Positions 53,301 to 60,978 of a DNA stretch of 64,000 nt are shown piece after piece; positions within the stretch are counted from its first letter, which is position 1; each line of letters opens with the position of its first letter. A model generated the notes under the pieces. That model was not told the DNA's origin and made no database searches. It saw only the letters and a list, made by a program, of their open reading frames with translations. The DNA comes from Paraglaciecola sp. L3A3 (GTDB lineage: Bacteria > Pseudomonadota > Gammaproteobacteria > Enterobacterales > Alteromonadaceae): positions 496,001 through 560,000 of the forward strand of contig NZ_CP047023.1 of NCBI RefSeq assembly GCF_009796765.1, written 5' to 3'. Position numbers and translations under genes: made by a program.

Positions 53301-54196
53301 ATATTAATCGCAATATGATTGGTGCCATAGTTGGCGCGCAGCCATTTGGTGGTCGTGGTTTGTCAGGCACAGGCCCTAAAGCCGGTGGACCAAACTATTT
53401 ACCCCGTTTAATGATAGAAAAAGCCACACCTAAAGAGGTTTCTGATGATGTAATTACTTTAGATCTTGCATTGCAAAGTGATGAGCAAGCCAGTCAACAA
53501 GCTCGTGAAATCATGCAAAAGTCTGAAGTGGCAGAAAGTGACTGGCGTTTAACTGTGCTTAACACCCGTATTTCGGCGGTACGTCAACTATTAGCGAAAA
53601 TATCTAACGTTGATATAGTTGATGATCTAGCAGAAGATTTAAATCGCACTTTATCTACCGCACGTTCGCAACTAATCAGTATCGAAAAACATTTAAGAAA
53701 ACCTAGAGTGTTGCCTGGGCCAACTGGTGAATCCAATGTGTTGTATTACGAACCGAGAGGTATTTTACTTTGTTTTGCCGACAAAAATGTAACCTTTGAA
53801 TATTGGGCATTGTCTATTGTGACTGCTTTGGCCACCGGAAACGTGGTGATATCCGTTGTATCTGACTTGTTCTACGCTGAAGCTATAGAGTTTCGCAATC
53901 AGTTTATTGCCACAGGTTCGCCAGAAGGCGTGTTACAGGTGGCTAAACTTACTCACCTAGAGGCTTTATTGAATGAAGATAAATTGGCTGGTGTGGTTAT
54001 CGACAGTAACAGTACACGTAGTGCCTATATGGCACAAAAACTAGCTGAGCGAGAAGGGGCAATACTGCCAGTGATCACCGCTGAATATAACGATAACTTA
54101 ATCCAACGTTTGTTAACCGAAAAAACCATTAGTATTGATACTACAGCTTCGGGGGGGAATACCTCATTGATGACCTTGGTTGAGGATGATGAATAG
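50399..54196 (+). CDS. putA: Bifunctional proline dehydrogenase/P5C dehydrogenase PutA
   Basis: 1265 residues. There is no N-terminal ribbon-helix-helix, so it lacks the repressor function of E. coli PutA. The PRODH domain covers about residues 150-480 (ISVKLSAIHPRYEFTHRERV, MMMVRLVKGAYWDTEIKNAQ, YATHNA-type FATHNAYTASVI). The P5C dehydrogenase domain covers about 570-1040, with Glu in AETGGQNCMIVDSTALPEQ, Cys in GFQSAGQRCSAMRIL and NRNMIGAIVGAQPFGGRG. A C-terminal ALDH-like tail covers about 1060-1250. It oxidises proline to glutamate at the membrane, with tunnelling between sites. It is monocistronic. Confidence 0.95.
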   Translation: MLFNGTLTATCPIRQKIRDFYRIEENLAVDHILPDAEVNMRARSRAWERARTMVLRIRREQEGHGGIDALLNEYSLSSEEGVVLMCLAEALLRVPDKETQDELIRDKLSKGKWTPHLGNSDSFFVNASSWGLLMTGSMVNYADKRQKENFGILKKLIGRVGEPVIRKAMNVAMKIMGRQFVMGENIKDAVLRAEEKERNGYVYSYDMLGEGARTTEDAQRYFDSYADAIEVIGKAAAGKGPRKSPGISVKLSAIHPRYEFTHRERVLAEIPAKLKQLCLLAKKYDIGLTVDAEESERLDISLDIIEIVFSDEDLKGWNGFGLAVQAYQKRALFVVDWLRDLTKRVGRMMMVRLVKGAYWDTEIKNAQKDGLDHFPVFTRKYSTDVSYHACANRLLDYRDTIYPQFATHNAYTASVILELAGDDKEGFEFQCLHGMGDTLYDQIVTVDNIQCRVYAPVGDHEDLLAYLVRRLLENGANSSFVNAIVDESRPVESLLEDPVEKTQRLKHKYNDQILKPIDLYGNERFNSKGLDVTDINTLGPLKYSLDRWFNEHQLNQDAVPEDCHPVRNPANHEEIIGYHKYDDQEQMLGKLNKAHTAFASWSQTPVGERANVLRRTSDILERHMDELIGLCIKEAGKVTKDGVDEVREAVDFCRYYAARAEELAEDDRLSSRGVVLCISPWNFPLAIFLGQVAAALVTGNTVLAKPAEQTSLIALRAIELMESVGMPEDVVQVVIGPGAQVGECLIPDERIKAVMFTGSTQTGTLISQILASRGGEQVPLIAETGGQNCMIVDSTALPEQVVDDVISSGFQSAGQRCSAMRILFLQEDIADGVTEMLIGALKELHIGDPALLTTDVGPVIDEKALNTLNKHVADMQNKATLLYQSDISGVAENSTFFAPRLYQIDNINVLEKEVFGPCVHIVRFKANQLEQVIHDINATGFGLTMGIHSRIEERAFELAKLSRCGNVYINRNMIGAIVGAQPFGGRGLSGTGPKAGGPNYLPRLMIEKATPKEVSDDVITLDLALQSDEQASQQAREIMQKSEVAESDWRLTVLNTRISAVRQLLAKISNVDIVDDLAEDLNRTLSTARSQLISIEKHLRKPRVLPGPTGESNVLYYEPRGILLCFADKNVTFEYWALSIVTALATGNVVISVVSDLFYAEAIEFRNQFIATGSPEGVLQVAKLTHLEALLNEDKLAGVVIDSNSTRSAYMAQKLAEREGAILPVITAEYNDNLIQRLLTEKTISIDTTASGGNTSLMTLVEDDE

Positions 54197-54551
54197 AAGC
54201 CGCTATTAGGCTACGAGCATCGAGGAATGCAGAAAGAGCAGTAGATAGGAGGTAGTAAATAGATACGAGATTAAAGAGGGTGTAGAATAAAGCAGTGAAA
54301 GGCCAAAGATAGAAGAAAAAGTCTGGGTTTCTGCTAAAAAACGATGCCTGCTAACGACATGCAGGCATGACGATTACCGTCGTCGTCATTCTACACCCTT
54401 TCTAATTTGTCATTCCGGTGAGCTTTTAGGCCCGAATCCAGGGCTTTAAAAGCAGGAGATAGGATCTGCTGTTACTTTTCTCGTGGCTCGAATCTAGGAT
54501 CTCGCCACTGTTTTTGCTGCTTAGTCTTCTTCACTCTGCAATATTCTACTT
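54197..54551. repeat. Intergenic palindromic element and REP-like sequence
   Basis: AGGGTGTAGAAT (54277-54288) is repeated inverted as ATTCTACACCCT (54388-54399). Inside is the hairpin ATGCCTGC (54344-54351)/GCAGGCAT (54361-54368). The 123-bp unit looks like a miniature inverted-repeat element. Just after it, a TCATTCCGGTG core (about 54410-54421) matches the REP-like repeat at 8782-8840. No gene is seen in this stretch. Confidence 0.5.
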
Positions 54552-56816
54552 TTACTCGTGCGCCGCAGGTTTATACTTTGCATACTCAGGGACGCGGTCG
54601 GCTAGATAGTTAAGCCACTTACCTTCTTGTACATAATATTGTTGTACTTTGGGATGGGCAAGGAATTCACGGTTTATCATATGGTAGGCAGCTATATCGT
54701 CAAAGCCACTCCATTTTGGATCCTTGGCCTTCTCACTAAAAGCGATTGCTACAGCTTGTTCGAGGTCAATTTTCGACATTCCGATGATGTGATTACTCTT
54801 ACTTACTCTATACTGGCCCTGCAGCTTTTCTAATGTTTGTCTGGCTTGAGGAATGTCCCCTAAAACGGTATATGCGCTGGCTATAATTCCAGGGGTACAG
54901 GGACACTTTTTCACTACTGAAGAAAGTATGACGGCTTTGTTGTCTACAATATTCTTAGCTTGAACAAGTGCCTGCCCCATCTCTCCTCGGTTGAGGTACA
55001 CATGCATTGCCGTTGCATTGATGATCGCAAACAATGTCGGATTCCAGCCTTTTTCTTTTAACTCGAAGGGTAAACGTGAAATATCGAGAACTCTCTGTTC
55101 GTCGTTGTTGAATATACTCAGGTCTATTTCATCCCAACGTCCTGCATATTCTTCGTAAAATTCATCCTTCTGCAAAGCTTCTTTTAAACCACTTTTATAC
55201 TGCTCAAGAAAAGATTCATCAGCGGTATGTAAAAAAGCAGCAACAATCTGATTTTTTCTTGAATTCCAAGACACTCGAATTAGAGAGCGGTCTTGGGCTG
55301 TTTCTGGAAGTATTTGCACGAGTCGTGCTGCAATACGTGTGACGTCCTCTTGACGGCCGCGGTCTTTATACCATTTCATCACAGCACTTAGCATACGTGC
55401 ATTGAAGGGATCTAATCTCAGAGCTTCTTCAAAAGCCAAAGCTGCATCTTTAAAAAAAGGTAGTGGATTCTGGTCAGTTAAATCACGTCTGTGGGAATGC
55501 CACCACCCTAAGTGATACCACGCATAAGCATTATTTGGATATTTTGCAATGATATGATCTAACATATCCTTATGGTCTTGCATTTTTTCAATGCTCTTTG
55601 GCCAGGAATGGTCAACCGCTTGAGATAGCAATGTTTCCACGTTATTTGGAGCAAGTGCCACTGCTTTACTTAAGGCGCGCTGTGATTTTTCACGGAGCTG
55701 TGCGGCAACTGCTTTTTTATCTGTTGCTTCTTGATACCAATTCGCTGCCACAATACGCGTTAATTGATAATCATAGATCCTCTTTAATAAAGCCCATGCT
55801 TGTGCAAAATCAGAATCCGTGGCAGTGGCTTCTTCAAGCATTTTACGGCGCTGCATAGTACTTTCTTCTGATGCTCCTTCTGTTTTTTCCAGGCTCACTG
55901 CTCTGGAATACAAGTCGTAAGCCTTGACACTGAATGTAGGCATACCTTCGAGAGTACCTACCGAATCGGGTTGTATCTCTAACTGCAAGGAATTACTAAT
56001 TTCTTTGGCTAGCTCGCTTTGTGTGGCGAAAACATCTAATAGTTCTCGTTCAAAATTATTTGCCCAGAGATGCAGGTCGTTATTGGCGTTAATTAACTGA
56101 ATGGTTACCCGAACATGATTACCAATACGCCGCACCGAGCCTTCTACAATGAAATCCACTGCTAACTCGGTACCGATTTCTTTTAAGGTTTTTTCTGAGG
56201 CCGCATACTTCATCATAGAAGTACGAGATATCACTTGAAGATTTTTAATTCGTGATAGGTTCGTTAGTATATCCTCGTGGATACCACCCGCGAAATACTC
56301 ATTCTCTGCATTGGAACTCATATTTAGCAAAGGCATCATAGCGATAGATTTTTTATCGACTTTACTCTCCACTGTAGCCAGATTAAGTTCAGCTCCTGAA
56401 TTATCAGTCTGTAGATAAAAAAACAATGCCAAGGCGCCAAAAATCAGAGTCGGTAGCAAGGCACCTAAAGCATAAGCTCGCAAATTGCGTTTTTTTGCCA
56501 ATCCTTGTAGTTCAACTTCCGAATGAGTGTTTTTTTCTACGTTGTGGGTTGCTTTTATACCATCAGGGGTTAGTTCAAATGCCCAAGCAAGGATTAAGGC
56601 AACAGGAAGTCCGAGGATCACCATTAATATAATAAATCGGAAAGCCCAAGGGGGGATGCCAAAAGTGGGAAAGGTGGCAGCTGCCACCTGAATGATAATC
56701 CAACCCGTAATAATATAAACCGATGCGACACGAATGACTTTACGACGTTTAAGTTCATGCCAAAATATTAACAGCCCTGATTGGTTTGGTGGATTATTAT
56801 TTGGCTCATCATTCAT
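54552..56816 (-). CDS. Membrane protein with TolB-like and TPR domains
   Basis: 754 residues. Residues 1-90 hold two membrane spans after a basic segment (FWHELKRRKVIRVASVYIITGWIIIQVAAATFPTFGIPPWAF ...). A third span lies near 110-130. The extracytoplasmic region starts with a TolB/FlgO-like domain (SIAMMPLLNMSSNAENEYFAGGIHEDILTNLSRI ... VDFIVEGSVRRIGNHVRVTIQLINANNDLHLWANNFER). TPR-like helical repeats follow from about 290 to 730. The N-terminus resembles proteins otherwise fused to adenylate cyclase domains, but no cyclase domain is present. The function is unknown. Confidence 0.8.
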   Translation of the reverse strand: MNDEPNNNPPNQSGLLIFWHELKRRKVIRVASVYIITGWIIIQVAAATFPTFGIPPWAFRFIILMVILGLPVALILAWAFELTPDGIKATHNVEKNTHSEVELQGLAKKRNLRAYALGALLPTLIFGALALFFYLQTDNSGAELNLATVESKVDKKSIAMMPLLNMSSNAENEYFAGGIHEDILTNLSRIKNLQVISRTSMMKYAASEKTLKEIGTELAVDFIVEGSVRRIGNHVRVTIQLINANNDLHLWANNFERELLDVFATQSELAKEISNSLQLEIQPDSVGTLEGMPTFSVKAYDLYSRAVSLEKTEGASEESTMQRRKMLEEATATDSDFAQAWALLKRIYDYQLTRIVAANWYQEATDKKAVAAQLREKSQRALSKAVALAPNNVETLLSQAVDHSWPKSIEKMQDHKDMLDHIIAKYPNNAYAWYHLGWWHSHRRDLTDQNPLPFFKDAALAFEEALRLDPFNARMLSAVMKWYKDRGRQEDVTRIAARLVQILPETAQDRSLIRVSWNSRKNQIVAAFLHTADESFLEQYKSGLKEALQKDEFYEEYAGRWDEIDLSIFNNDEQRVLDISRLPFELKEKGWNPTLFAIINATAMHVYLNRGEMGQALVQAKNIVDNKAVILSSVVKKCPCTPGIIASAYTVLGDIPQARQTLEKLQGQYRVSKSNHIIGMSKIDLEQAVAIAFSEKAKDPKWSGFDDIAAYHMINREFLAHPKVQQYYVQEGKWLNYLADRVPEYAKYKPAAHE

Positions 56817-57082
56817 ATGGGAATACTACTTAGTTAGGGAAACGCATCAATACTTTAGAACGAACTAACAGTACAAAATTTAGTCATTCACCTGATTATG
56901 GAACAGCCTTCAGTATTATTCAATCAAGGACTTTATAAGGCACAGATGCTAGTTTTAATATCTGCTTATATATGAGTATAGTCGGGAATAGATAGGTATA
57001 AAGCAGAATCAAGCGGATACGAGCCATGGGTTGCTAAGAGCTAGAAAACACACTAACTGCTAGCCTATATTTGAGCTCGAAC

Positions 57083-57526
57083 CTAGCTACTGTTTTTACC
57101 TCTGAAGCTTACCTTGATAAGCCAATAACAGGCTCCTAGGGCAGTAATAATAATGCCTAGACCTATTATTGCGATAGGATCATACTTTTCTAAATCAAGT
57201 AAAATAACCTTCCGAGAAACGGCTATTACAGCCACCAATAAAACAACTTCTGCATGAATAATATTATCTTTGAAATACATTTCTACTGTCTCTATTAGTT
57301 CGAATCCAATGAGAATAATAAAAAAGAAACCAAAAATTCGAAACAATTCATCTATTTCAAGAAACAGAACATCATCTGTTGAGTCGAACAAGTCTAAATA
57401 AAGAAGAATACCGAGTTCTACTATGGCGATAGCGACAATTATTGTCATCAAAACAAGAACAATAAATGACATCCATTTTTTAGCTGTATGAATCGAAGAA
57501 ACAGCTTTTTCGATACTTTTACTCAC
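57083..57526 (-). CDS. psiE: PsiE-family membrane protein
   Basis: 147 residues with four membrane spans and the family features: FRIFGFFFIILIGFELIETVEMYF, HAEVVLLVAVIAVSRKVILLDLEKYDP and IIGLGIIITALGACYWLI. In E. coli psiE is induced by phosphate starvation; its function is unknown. The start follows a region of normal promoter spacing. It stands alone on the minus strand, upstream of the EAL gene and divergent from it. Confidence 0.88.
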   Translation of the reverse strand: MSKSIEKAVSSIHTAKKWMSFIVLVLMTIIVAIAIVELGILLYLDLFDSTDDVLFLEIDELFRIFGFFFIILIGFELIETVEMYFKDNIIHAEVVLLVAVIAVSRKVILLDLEKYDPIAIIGLGIIITALGACYWLIKVSFRGKNSS

Positions 57527-57623
57527 GATTTAAGCACTCCTAGTGTTATATCAAGAAATTCTAAATGGCTAACTTTAGTTGGCTACAGTGTGCGAAACGA
57601 ATGGCTATTGCTCAACCTGAAAA

Positions 57624-57776
57624 TCATTGTTTCATAACTCCGTGGATTCCAGCCGTTAGTGTTGCATCAGGTAAATATGCCTCTAAATCCATGACCTCGT
57701 TTGCTTGAACTGCACTAACAGCCAAAATCTGGATGCTGCCGTATGTTAACGCAATACTTGCCCTTGCTGCTAATTT
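57624..57776 (-). pseudogene. Fragment of an exported protein, no start codon
   Basis: An in-frame stretch reads LAARASIALTYGSIQILAVSAVQANEVMDLEAYLPDATLTAGIHGVMKQ-stop. It looks like a signal peptide plus the first mature residues of an outer-membrane receptor. An in-frame TGA stands immediately before it, so there is no start. It is probably a relic. The rest of 57527-57921 shows only an AT-rich upstream region for the EAL gene. Confidence 0.35.
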
Positions 57777-57921
57777 TCAATACTAAGACATATTTTAATA
57801 TGCAAATACTCGAGCGTTATAAAATTTATAAGCTAATTTAATAGTTAATATTAACGATATAAATTGTATATGATTGAATAATTACTTTAGTAAAGCTGAA
57901 GTGTTAAATAGGTAGTTAATA

Positions 57922-58686
57922 ATGGACGTATCCCCGATAGTTTATGACCGATTTCAATGTAATAAATGCTCAGATGAACAGCTAGATTTTGATTTTACTA
58001 TGGCTTTTCAGCCTATTATTAATATTCAAGCTAAAGATGTTTTTGGCTATGAAGCACTAGTCAGGGGCTTAAATAATGAATCGGCGTTTTCTATCATATC
58101 TAAAGTTGACGACGATAATCGGTATTTGTTTGACCAACTGTGTCGGGTTAAAGCTATCGCTTTAGCTGCTAAATTAAAACTCCAGTCTATGCTTAGTATA
58201 AACTTTCTTCCCAAAGCTATTTATAAACCAGAGAGATGTATTCGTACTACTTTAGAAGCCGCTCAAACTTACGATTTTCCAACTGAAAGAATCATGTTTG
58301 AATTTACTGAAGTTGAGAAAATTGAGAGCACAGACTTTATTAAAGAAATAGTTGAATATTATAAGTCGATGGGATTTACCACTGCTATTGATGACTTTGG
58401 CTCTGGTTATTCTGGATTAGGATTGTTGGCTGATTTTCAGGCGAATATAATCAAGATTGATATGGATCTTATTCGTAATATCGATCGAGATAAGTCTCGT
58501 CAATTTATTATTAAAAACTGTTTGAATTTATTTCATGACCTCAACGTGCTCCCTTTAGCTGAGGGCATAGAAACAAAAGAAGAAATGGAATGGTTAAGGG
58601 ATGCAGGTATTGTTTTAATGCAAGGATACCTATTTGCTAAACCCGAATTTGAGCAGTTACCTCAGGTAAATTTTAGCGAATTATAA
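57922..58686 (+). CDS. Stand-alone EAL phosphodiesterase
   Basis: 254 residues with a whole EAL domain and no membrane or sensor domain. All core residues are present: FGYEALVRG, LSINFLP, IMFEFTEVE, TAIDDFGSGYSGLGLL, IIKIDMDLI, LPLAEGIET and MQGYLFAKPEF. It should hydrolyse c-di-GMP in the cytoplasm. It is divergent from psiE and monocistronic; the AT-rich upstream region holds no clear operator. Confidence 0.9.
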   Translation: MDVSPIVYDRFQCNKCSDEQLDFDFTMAFQPIINIQAKDVFGYEALVRGLNNESAFSIISKVDDDNRYLFDQLCRVKAIALAAKLKLQSMLSINFLPKAIYKPERCIRTTLEAAQTYDFPTERIMFEFTEVEKIESTDFIKEIVEYYKSMGFTTAIDDFGSGYSGLGLLADFQANIIKIDMDLIRNIDRDKSRQFIIKNCLNLFHDLNVLPLAEGIETKEEMEWLRDAGIVLMQGYLFAKPEFEQLPQVNFSEL

Positions 58687-58885
58687 CTTTTGTTTCAGGT
58701 TTGCAGCAATCAGTAAGTAGCGCTATGCCTTATGTCTAGTTGAAGATTAAATAATCTACTGTTCGCAAATTCATTAGTTTAAAAATTGGGCGATTTTTAA
58801 CCTTAGTTGCATATTCTAGTGTTTGGTTTTTGCTGTAAAAATCTCTTTGGCTTTAAACTGCGTTTTTTAATTAATTTTATTCTTT

Positions 58886-58915
58886 GGGAATAAATCTATT
58901 TTCCATTCGTTACCT
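58886..58915 (+). promoter_or_regulatory. ECF-type promoter upstream of the repetitive exported protein
   Basis: GGGAATAAA (58886-58894), 13 bases, then CGTTACCT (58908-58915), ending 28 bases before the start codon. The same two boxes with the same 13-base spacing precede the sigma-factor gene at 62426. Confidence 0.7.
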
Positions 58916-58942
58916 CAGTGTCATCTAAAAAAACACGAGGAA

Positions 58943-59980
58943 ATGAAAATGACTAAGTTAAATAAAATTGTAAATATTATGGTAATCGCAGGTGTAGCAC
59001 ATTTTTCTGGTTCAGTTTTGGCGGCAGATGTGCAAGTCAGTCAAAGCACTCAATTTAATAATCAAACCAGTGTGTCGCAAAGTATGAATACTGAGCAGGG
59101 CAAGGCAGATGCGAATGTGCAATCTGACTCGACTGCGTCGAATGACACTAATGCTCAAGCCAATACCGATACAAGTTCTGAGCAACAACAAACAGAAACA
59201 GCTGCACAGAAAAGTACGGAATCTGCTAGTCAAAACAGCACTGACTTAAGTCATAACCTAGTAGCCAATCACAGTCAAAATATTACTCAAACAACTAATC
59301 AATCAAGGTCTGTGTTAATAAGCAATGGTTTGTCTGCTGTATCTGCACTAAGAGTGACGAATACAGATCCTTCGGCAGTAGAAGAGTCTGAAGTCATAAC
59401 TGAAGCAGAGTCTATGGAAGAATCTGATACTGCAACCACTGACATGCCAGCAGCACCAGAACTGAATAATGGGGTTTCATTGGCTCAGGTGGCAGATATA
59501 TCTAGTTCAGCTGGCCAATCAACCTCTGTGTTAGTCAGTAATGGTCTGTCCGCTGTGTCGTCACTGAGTATGCCAAACGCAGCCACAGCAGACACTTCAA
59601 CGTCAGAAGATTTTGAAGTCATAAGTGAAGCAGAGTCTATCGAAGAATCTGATACTGCAAGTACTGACATGTTAGAAGCACCTGAGCTAAACAATGCTAT
59701 TTCTTTGAGTCGCGCAACAGAGCTCGCCAGTAATGCCTCTACTAATGTTGAACAGCTTGTTAATACTGACGTAGCGACTCAAGCAACTCAAGTTATCGAA
59801 CAATCTATCAGCACTTCGATTGCCGACAACATTGCAGGTAATGCAGAGAGTTCGGTATCGCAAACTGTGAGTAATCAAATTAGCTCTATAGTGACAGAGC
59901 AAGTGAGTTCTGAAGTTGCCACAGTGACCGCTACCGAAGTGGTAAATAGCATCAATAGTGACCTAGACCTAGGTATCTAA
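58943..59980 (+). CDS. Ser/Thr/Gln-rich repetitive exported protein
   Basis: 345 residues. The signal peptide ends near VLAADVQ. The mature protein is very rich in Ser, Thr, Gln, Asn, Asp and Glu and has no Cys. An N-terminal low-complexity part (VSQSTQFNNQTSVSQSMNTEQGKAD) leads to two copies of a unit of about 65 residues, SVLISNGLSAVSAL...ESEVITEAESMEESDTATTDM..APELNN (about 123-183 and 195-256). A C-terminal Val/Ser/Thr-rich part follows. I do not recognise a family. It could be a secreted fibre, adhesin or surface-layer component. It sits behind the shared ECF promoter and ahead of an outer-membrane barrel gene. Confidence 0.75.
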   Translation: MKMTKLNKIVNIMVIAGVAHFSGSVLAADVQVSQSTQFNNQTSVSQSMNTEQGKADANVQSDSTASNDTNAQANTDTSSEQQQTETAAQKSTESASQNSTDLSHNLVANHSQNITQTTNQSRSVLISNGLSAVSALRVTNTDPSAVEESEVITEAESMEESDTATTDMPAAPELNNGVSLAQVADISSSAGQSTSVLVSNGLSAVSSLSMPNAATADTSTSEDFEVISEAESIEESDTASTDMLEAPELNNAISLSRATELASNASTNVEQLVNTDVATQATQVIEQSISTSIADNIAGNAESSVSQTVSNQISSIVTEQVSSEVATVTATEVVNSINSDLDLGI

Positions 59981-60004
59981 AAACACTACCTCTCTTCAAC
60001 TTTA

Positions 60005-60024
60005 CGCCGGCTGTTAGCCGGCGT
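60005..60024 (+). terminator. GC-rich hairpin between the repetitive protein and the barrel gene
   Basis: CGCCGGC-TGTTA-GCCGGCG is a 7-bp perfect stem followed by TCCTTCT. It may partly end transcription after the first gene or protect its mRNA end, giving unequal expression of the two genes. Confidence 0.55.
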
Positions 60025-60048
60025 CCTTCTACCTGATGGGTGATCAAA

Positions 60049-60978
60049 ATGAAACTATCTCTTAATACTATAACCTCTGTTTTGGCCTTAACTTCAAGCT
60101 CTTTAGTGTGGGCTGATAATCAGTCTGATTTTGTACTTAACGCTAAGTTAGGCGCAGGGCTGATGCATAATTCTGCTTTAAGTGTTGATGAGTTAGACGA
60201 TGTTTCTGCACAAAGTGACTCGGGTCATGAATTATATGGTTCGGTAAAGGCTAAGTGGCAAGCAACAGACAAAGCTAAACTCACTGCCAGTTATGCATAC
60301 AATCAAAAACAATATAGGGAATATTCTCAATATGATTTGGCTTTACATCAAATCAGTGTAGACGGTAGTTATCAGTTACAAAGCAGTGAGTTAGGCGTGC
60401 GTATTGATGGGGTAAGTGCCCGTCTTGCAGGGAATACATTTTTAGAATATCAACAAGTGAGTATGTATCTTGGCAAGTTTTTACAGCCCGAAACTTATCT
60501 GCGTTCTAGTGTTAAATATAAAAATAAGCTGTTTACAGATTTACCATCACGAGACACTACAGGAGTAGGTGTTAATCTTGATTTATTTCATTTTTTGAAC
60601 GGTGCCAATACTATGTTGTTGCTTGGGGTCAATGGCGAGCAAGAAAACGCAGCACAGCAGCAATTTGACTATTGGGCATTGGGTTTAAATAGCAAAGTAA
60701 CCCACAAATTTAATATGTTTGGTTTGTCATCAAAAGTGGGATTGGGTCTACGGTATCAGAAAAAGGACTACCAAAGCGTTACCCTAGAATCGCTACAGGG
60801 CAATGAAAATATTGAAAGAGACGAAAATAGAAAAATAATAGAAGCTAATTGGCAACTGCATGTATTAGACAATTTGTCGGTTATCACCCAGTGGCAATAT
60901 GGTGACTACCAGTCTTTAATTTCGACCCAGACTTACCAGCAAAATATTACCAGCCTTGGTATCAACTTTACCTTCTAA
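60049..60978 (+). CDS. Outer-membrane beta-barrel protein
   Basis: 309 residues from ATG 60049, chosen for GGGTGA six bases upstream; a GTG at 60040 is in frame. The signal peptide MKLSLNTITSVLALTSSSLVWADNQ is followed by many amphipathic strands ending in an aromatic (TSLGINFTF), the barrel signal. Examples are LYGSVKAKWQATDKAKLTASYAYNQ and SSKVGLGLRYQKKDYQS. It may export, anchor or sense the repetitive protein encoded before it. It converges with the protease gene and their ends overlap by 11 bases. I do not assign a named family. Confidence 0.8.
   Translation: MKLSLNTITSVLALTSSSLVWADNQSDFVLNAKLGAGLMHNSALSVDELDDVSAQSDSGHELYGSVKAKWQATDKAKLTASYAYNQKQYREYSQYDLALHQISVDGSYQLQSSELGVRIDGVSARLAGNTFLEYQQVSMYLGKFLQPETYLRSSVKYKNKLFTDLPSRDTTGVGVNLDLFHFLNGANTMLLLGVNGEQENAAQQQFDYWALGLNSKVTHKFNMFGLSSKVGLGLRYQKKDYQSVTLESLQGNENIERDENRKIIEANWQLHVLDNLSVITQWQYGDYQSLISTQTYQQNITSLGINFTF

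Noticed and set aside
57083..58686. psiE next to the EAL gene as a phosphate-responsive c-di-GMP unit
   Set aside because: The genes are divergent with about 400 bases between them and no PhoB-box repeat was seen, so the link is only proximity.
58943..60978. Curli or Fap amyloid operon
   Set aside because: The repetitive protein lacks the regular curli-type repeat, no CsgG- or FapF-like match is clear and the protease is S8, not C39. A fibre role stays open but the known systems do not fit.
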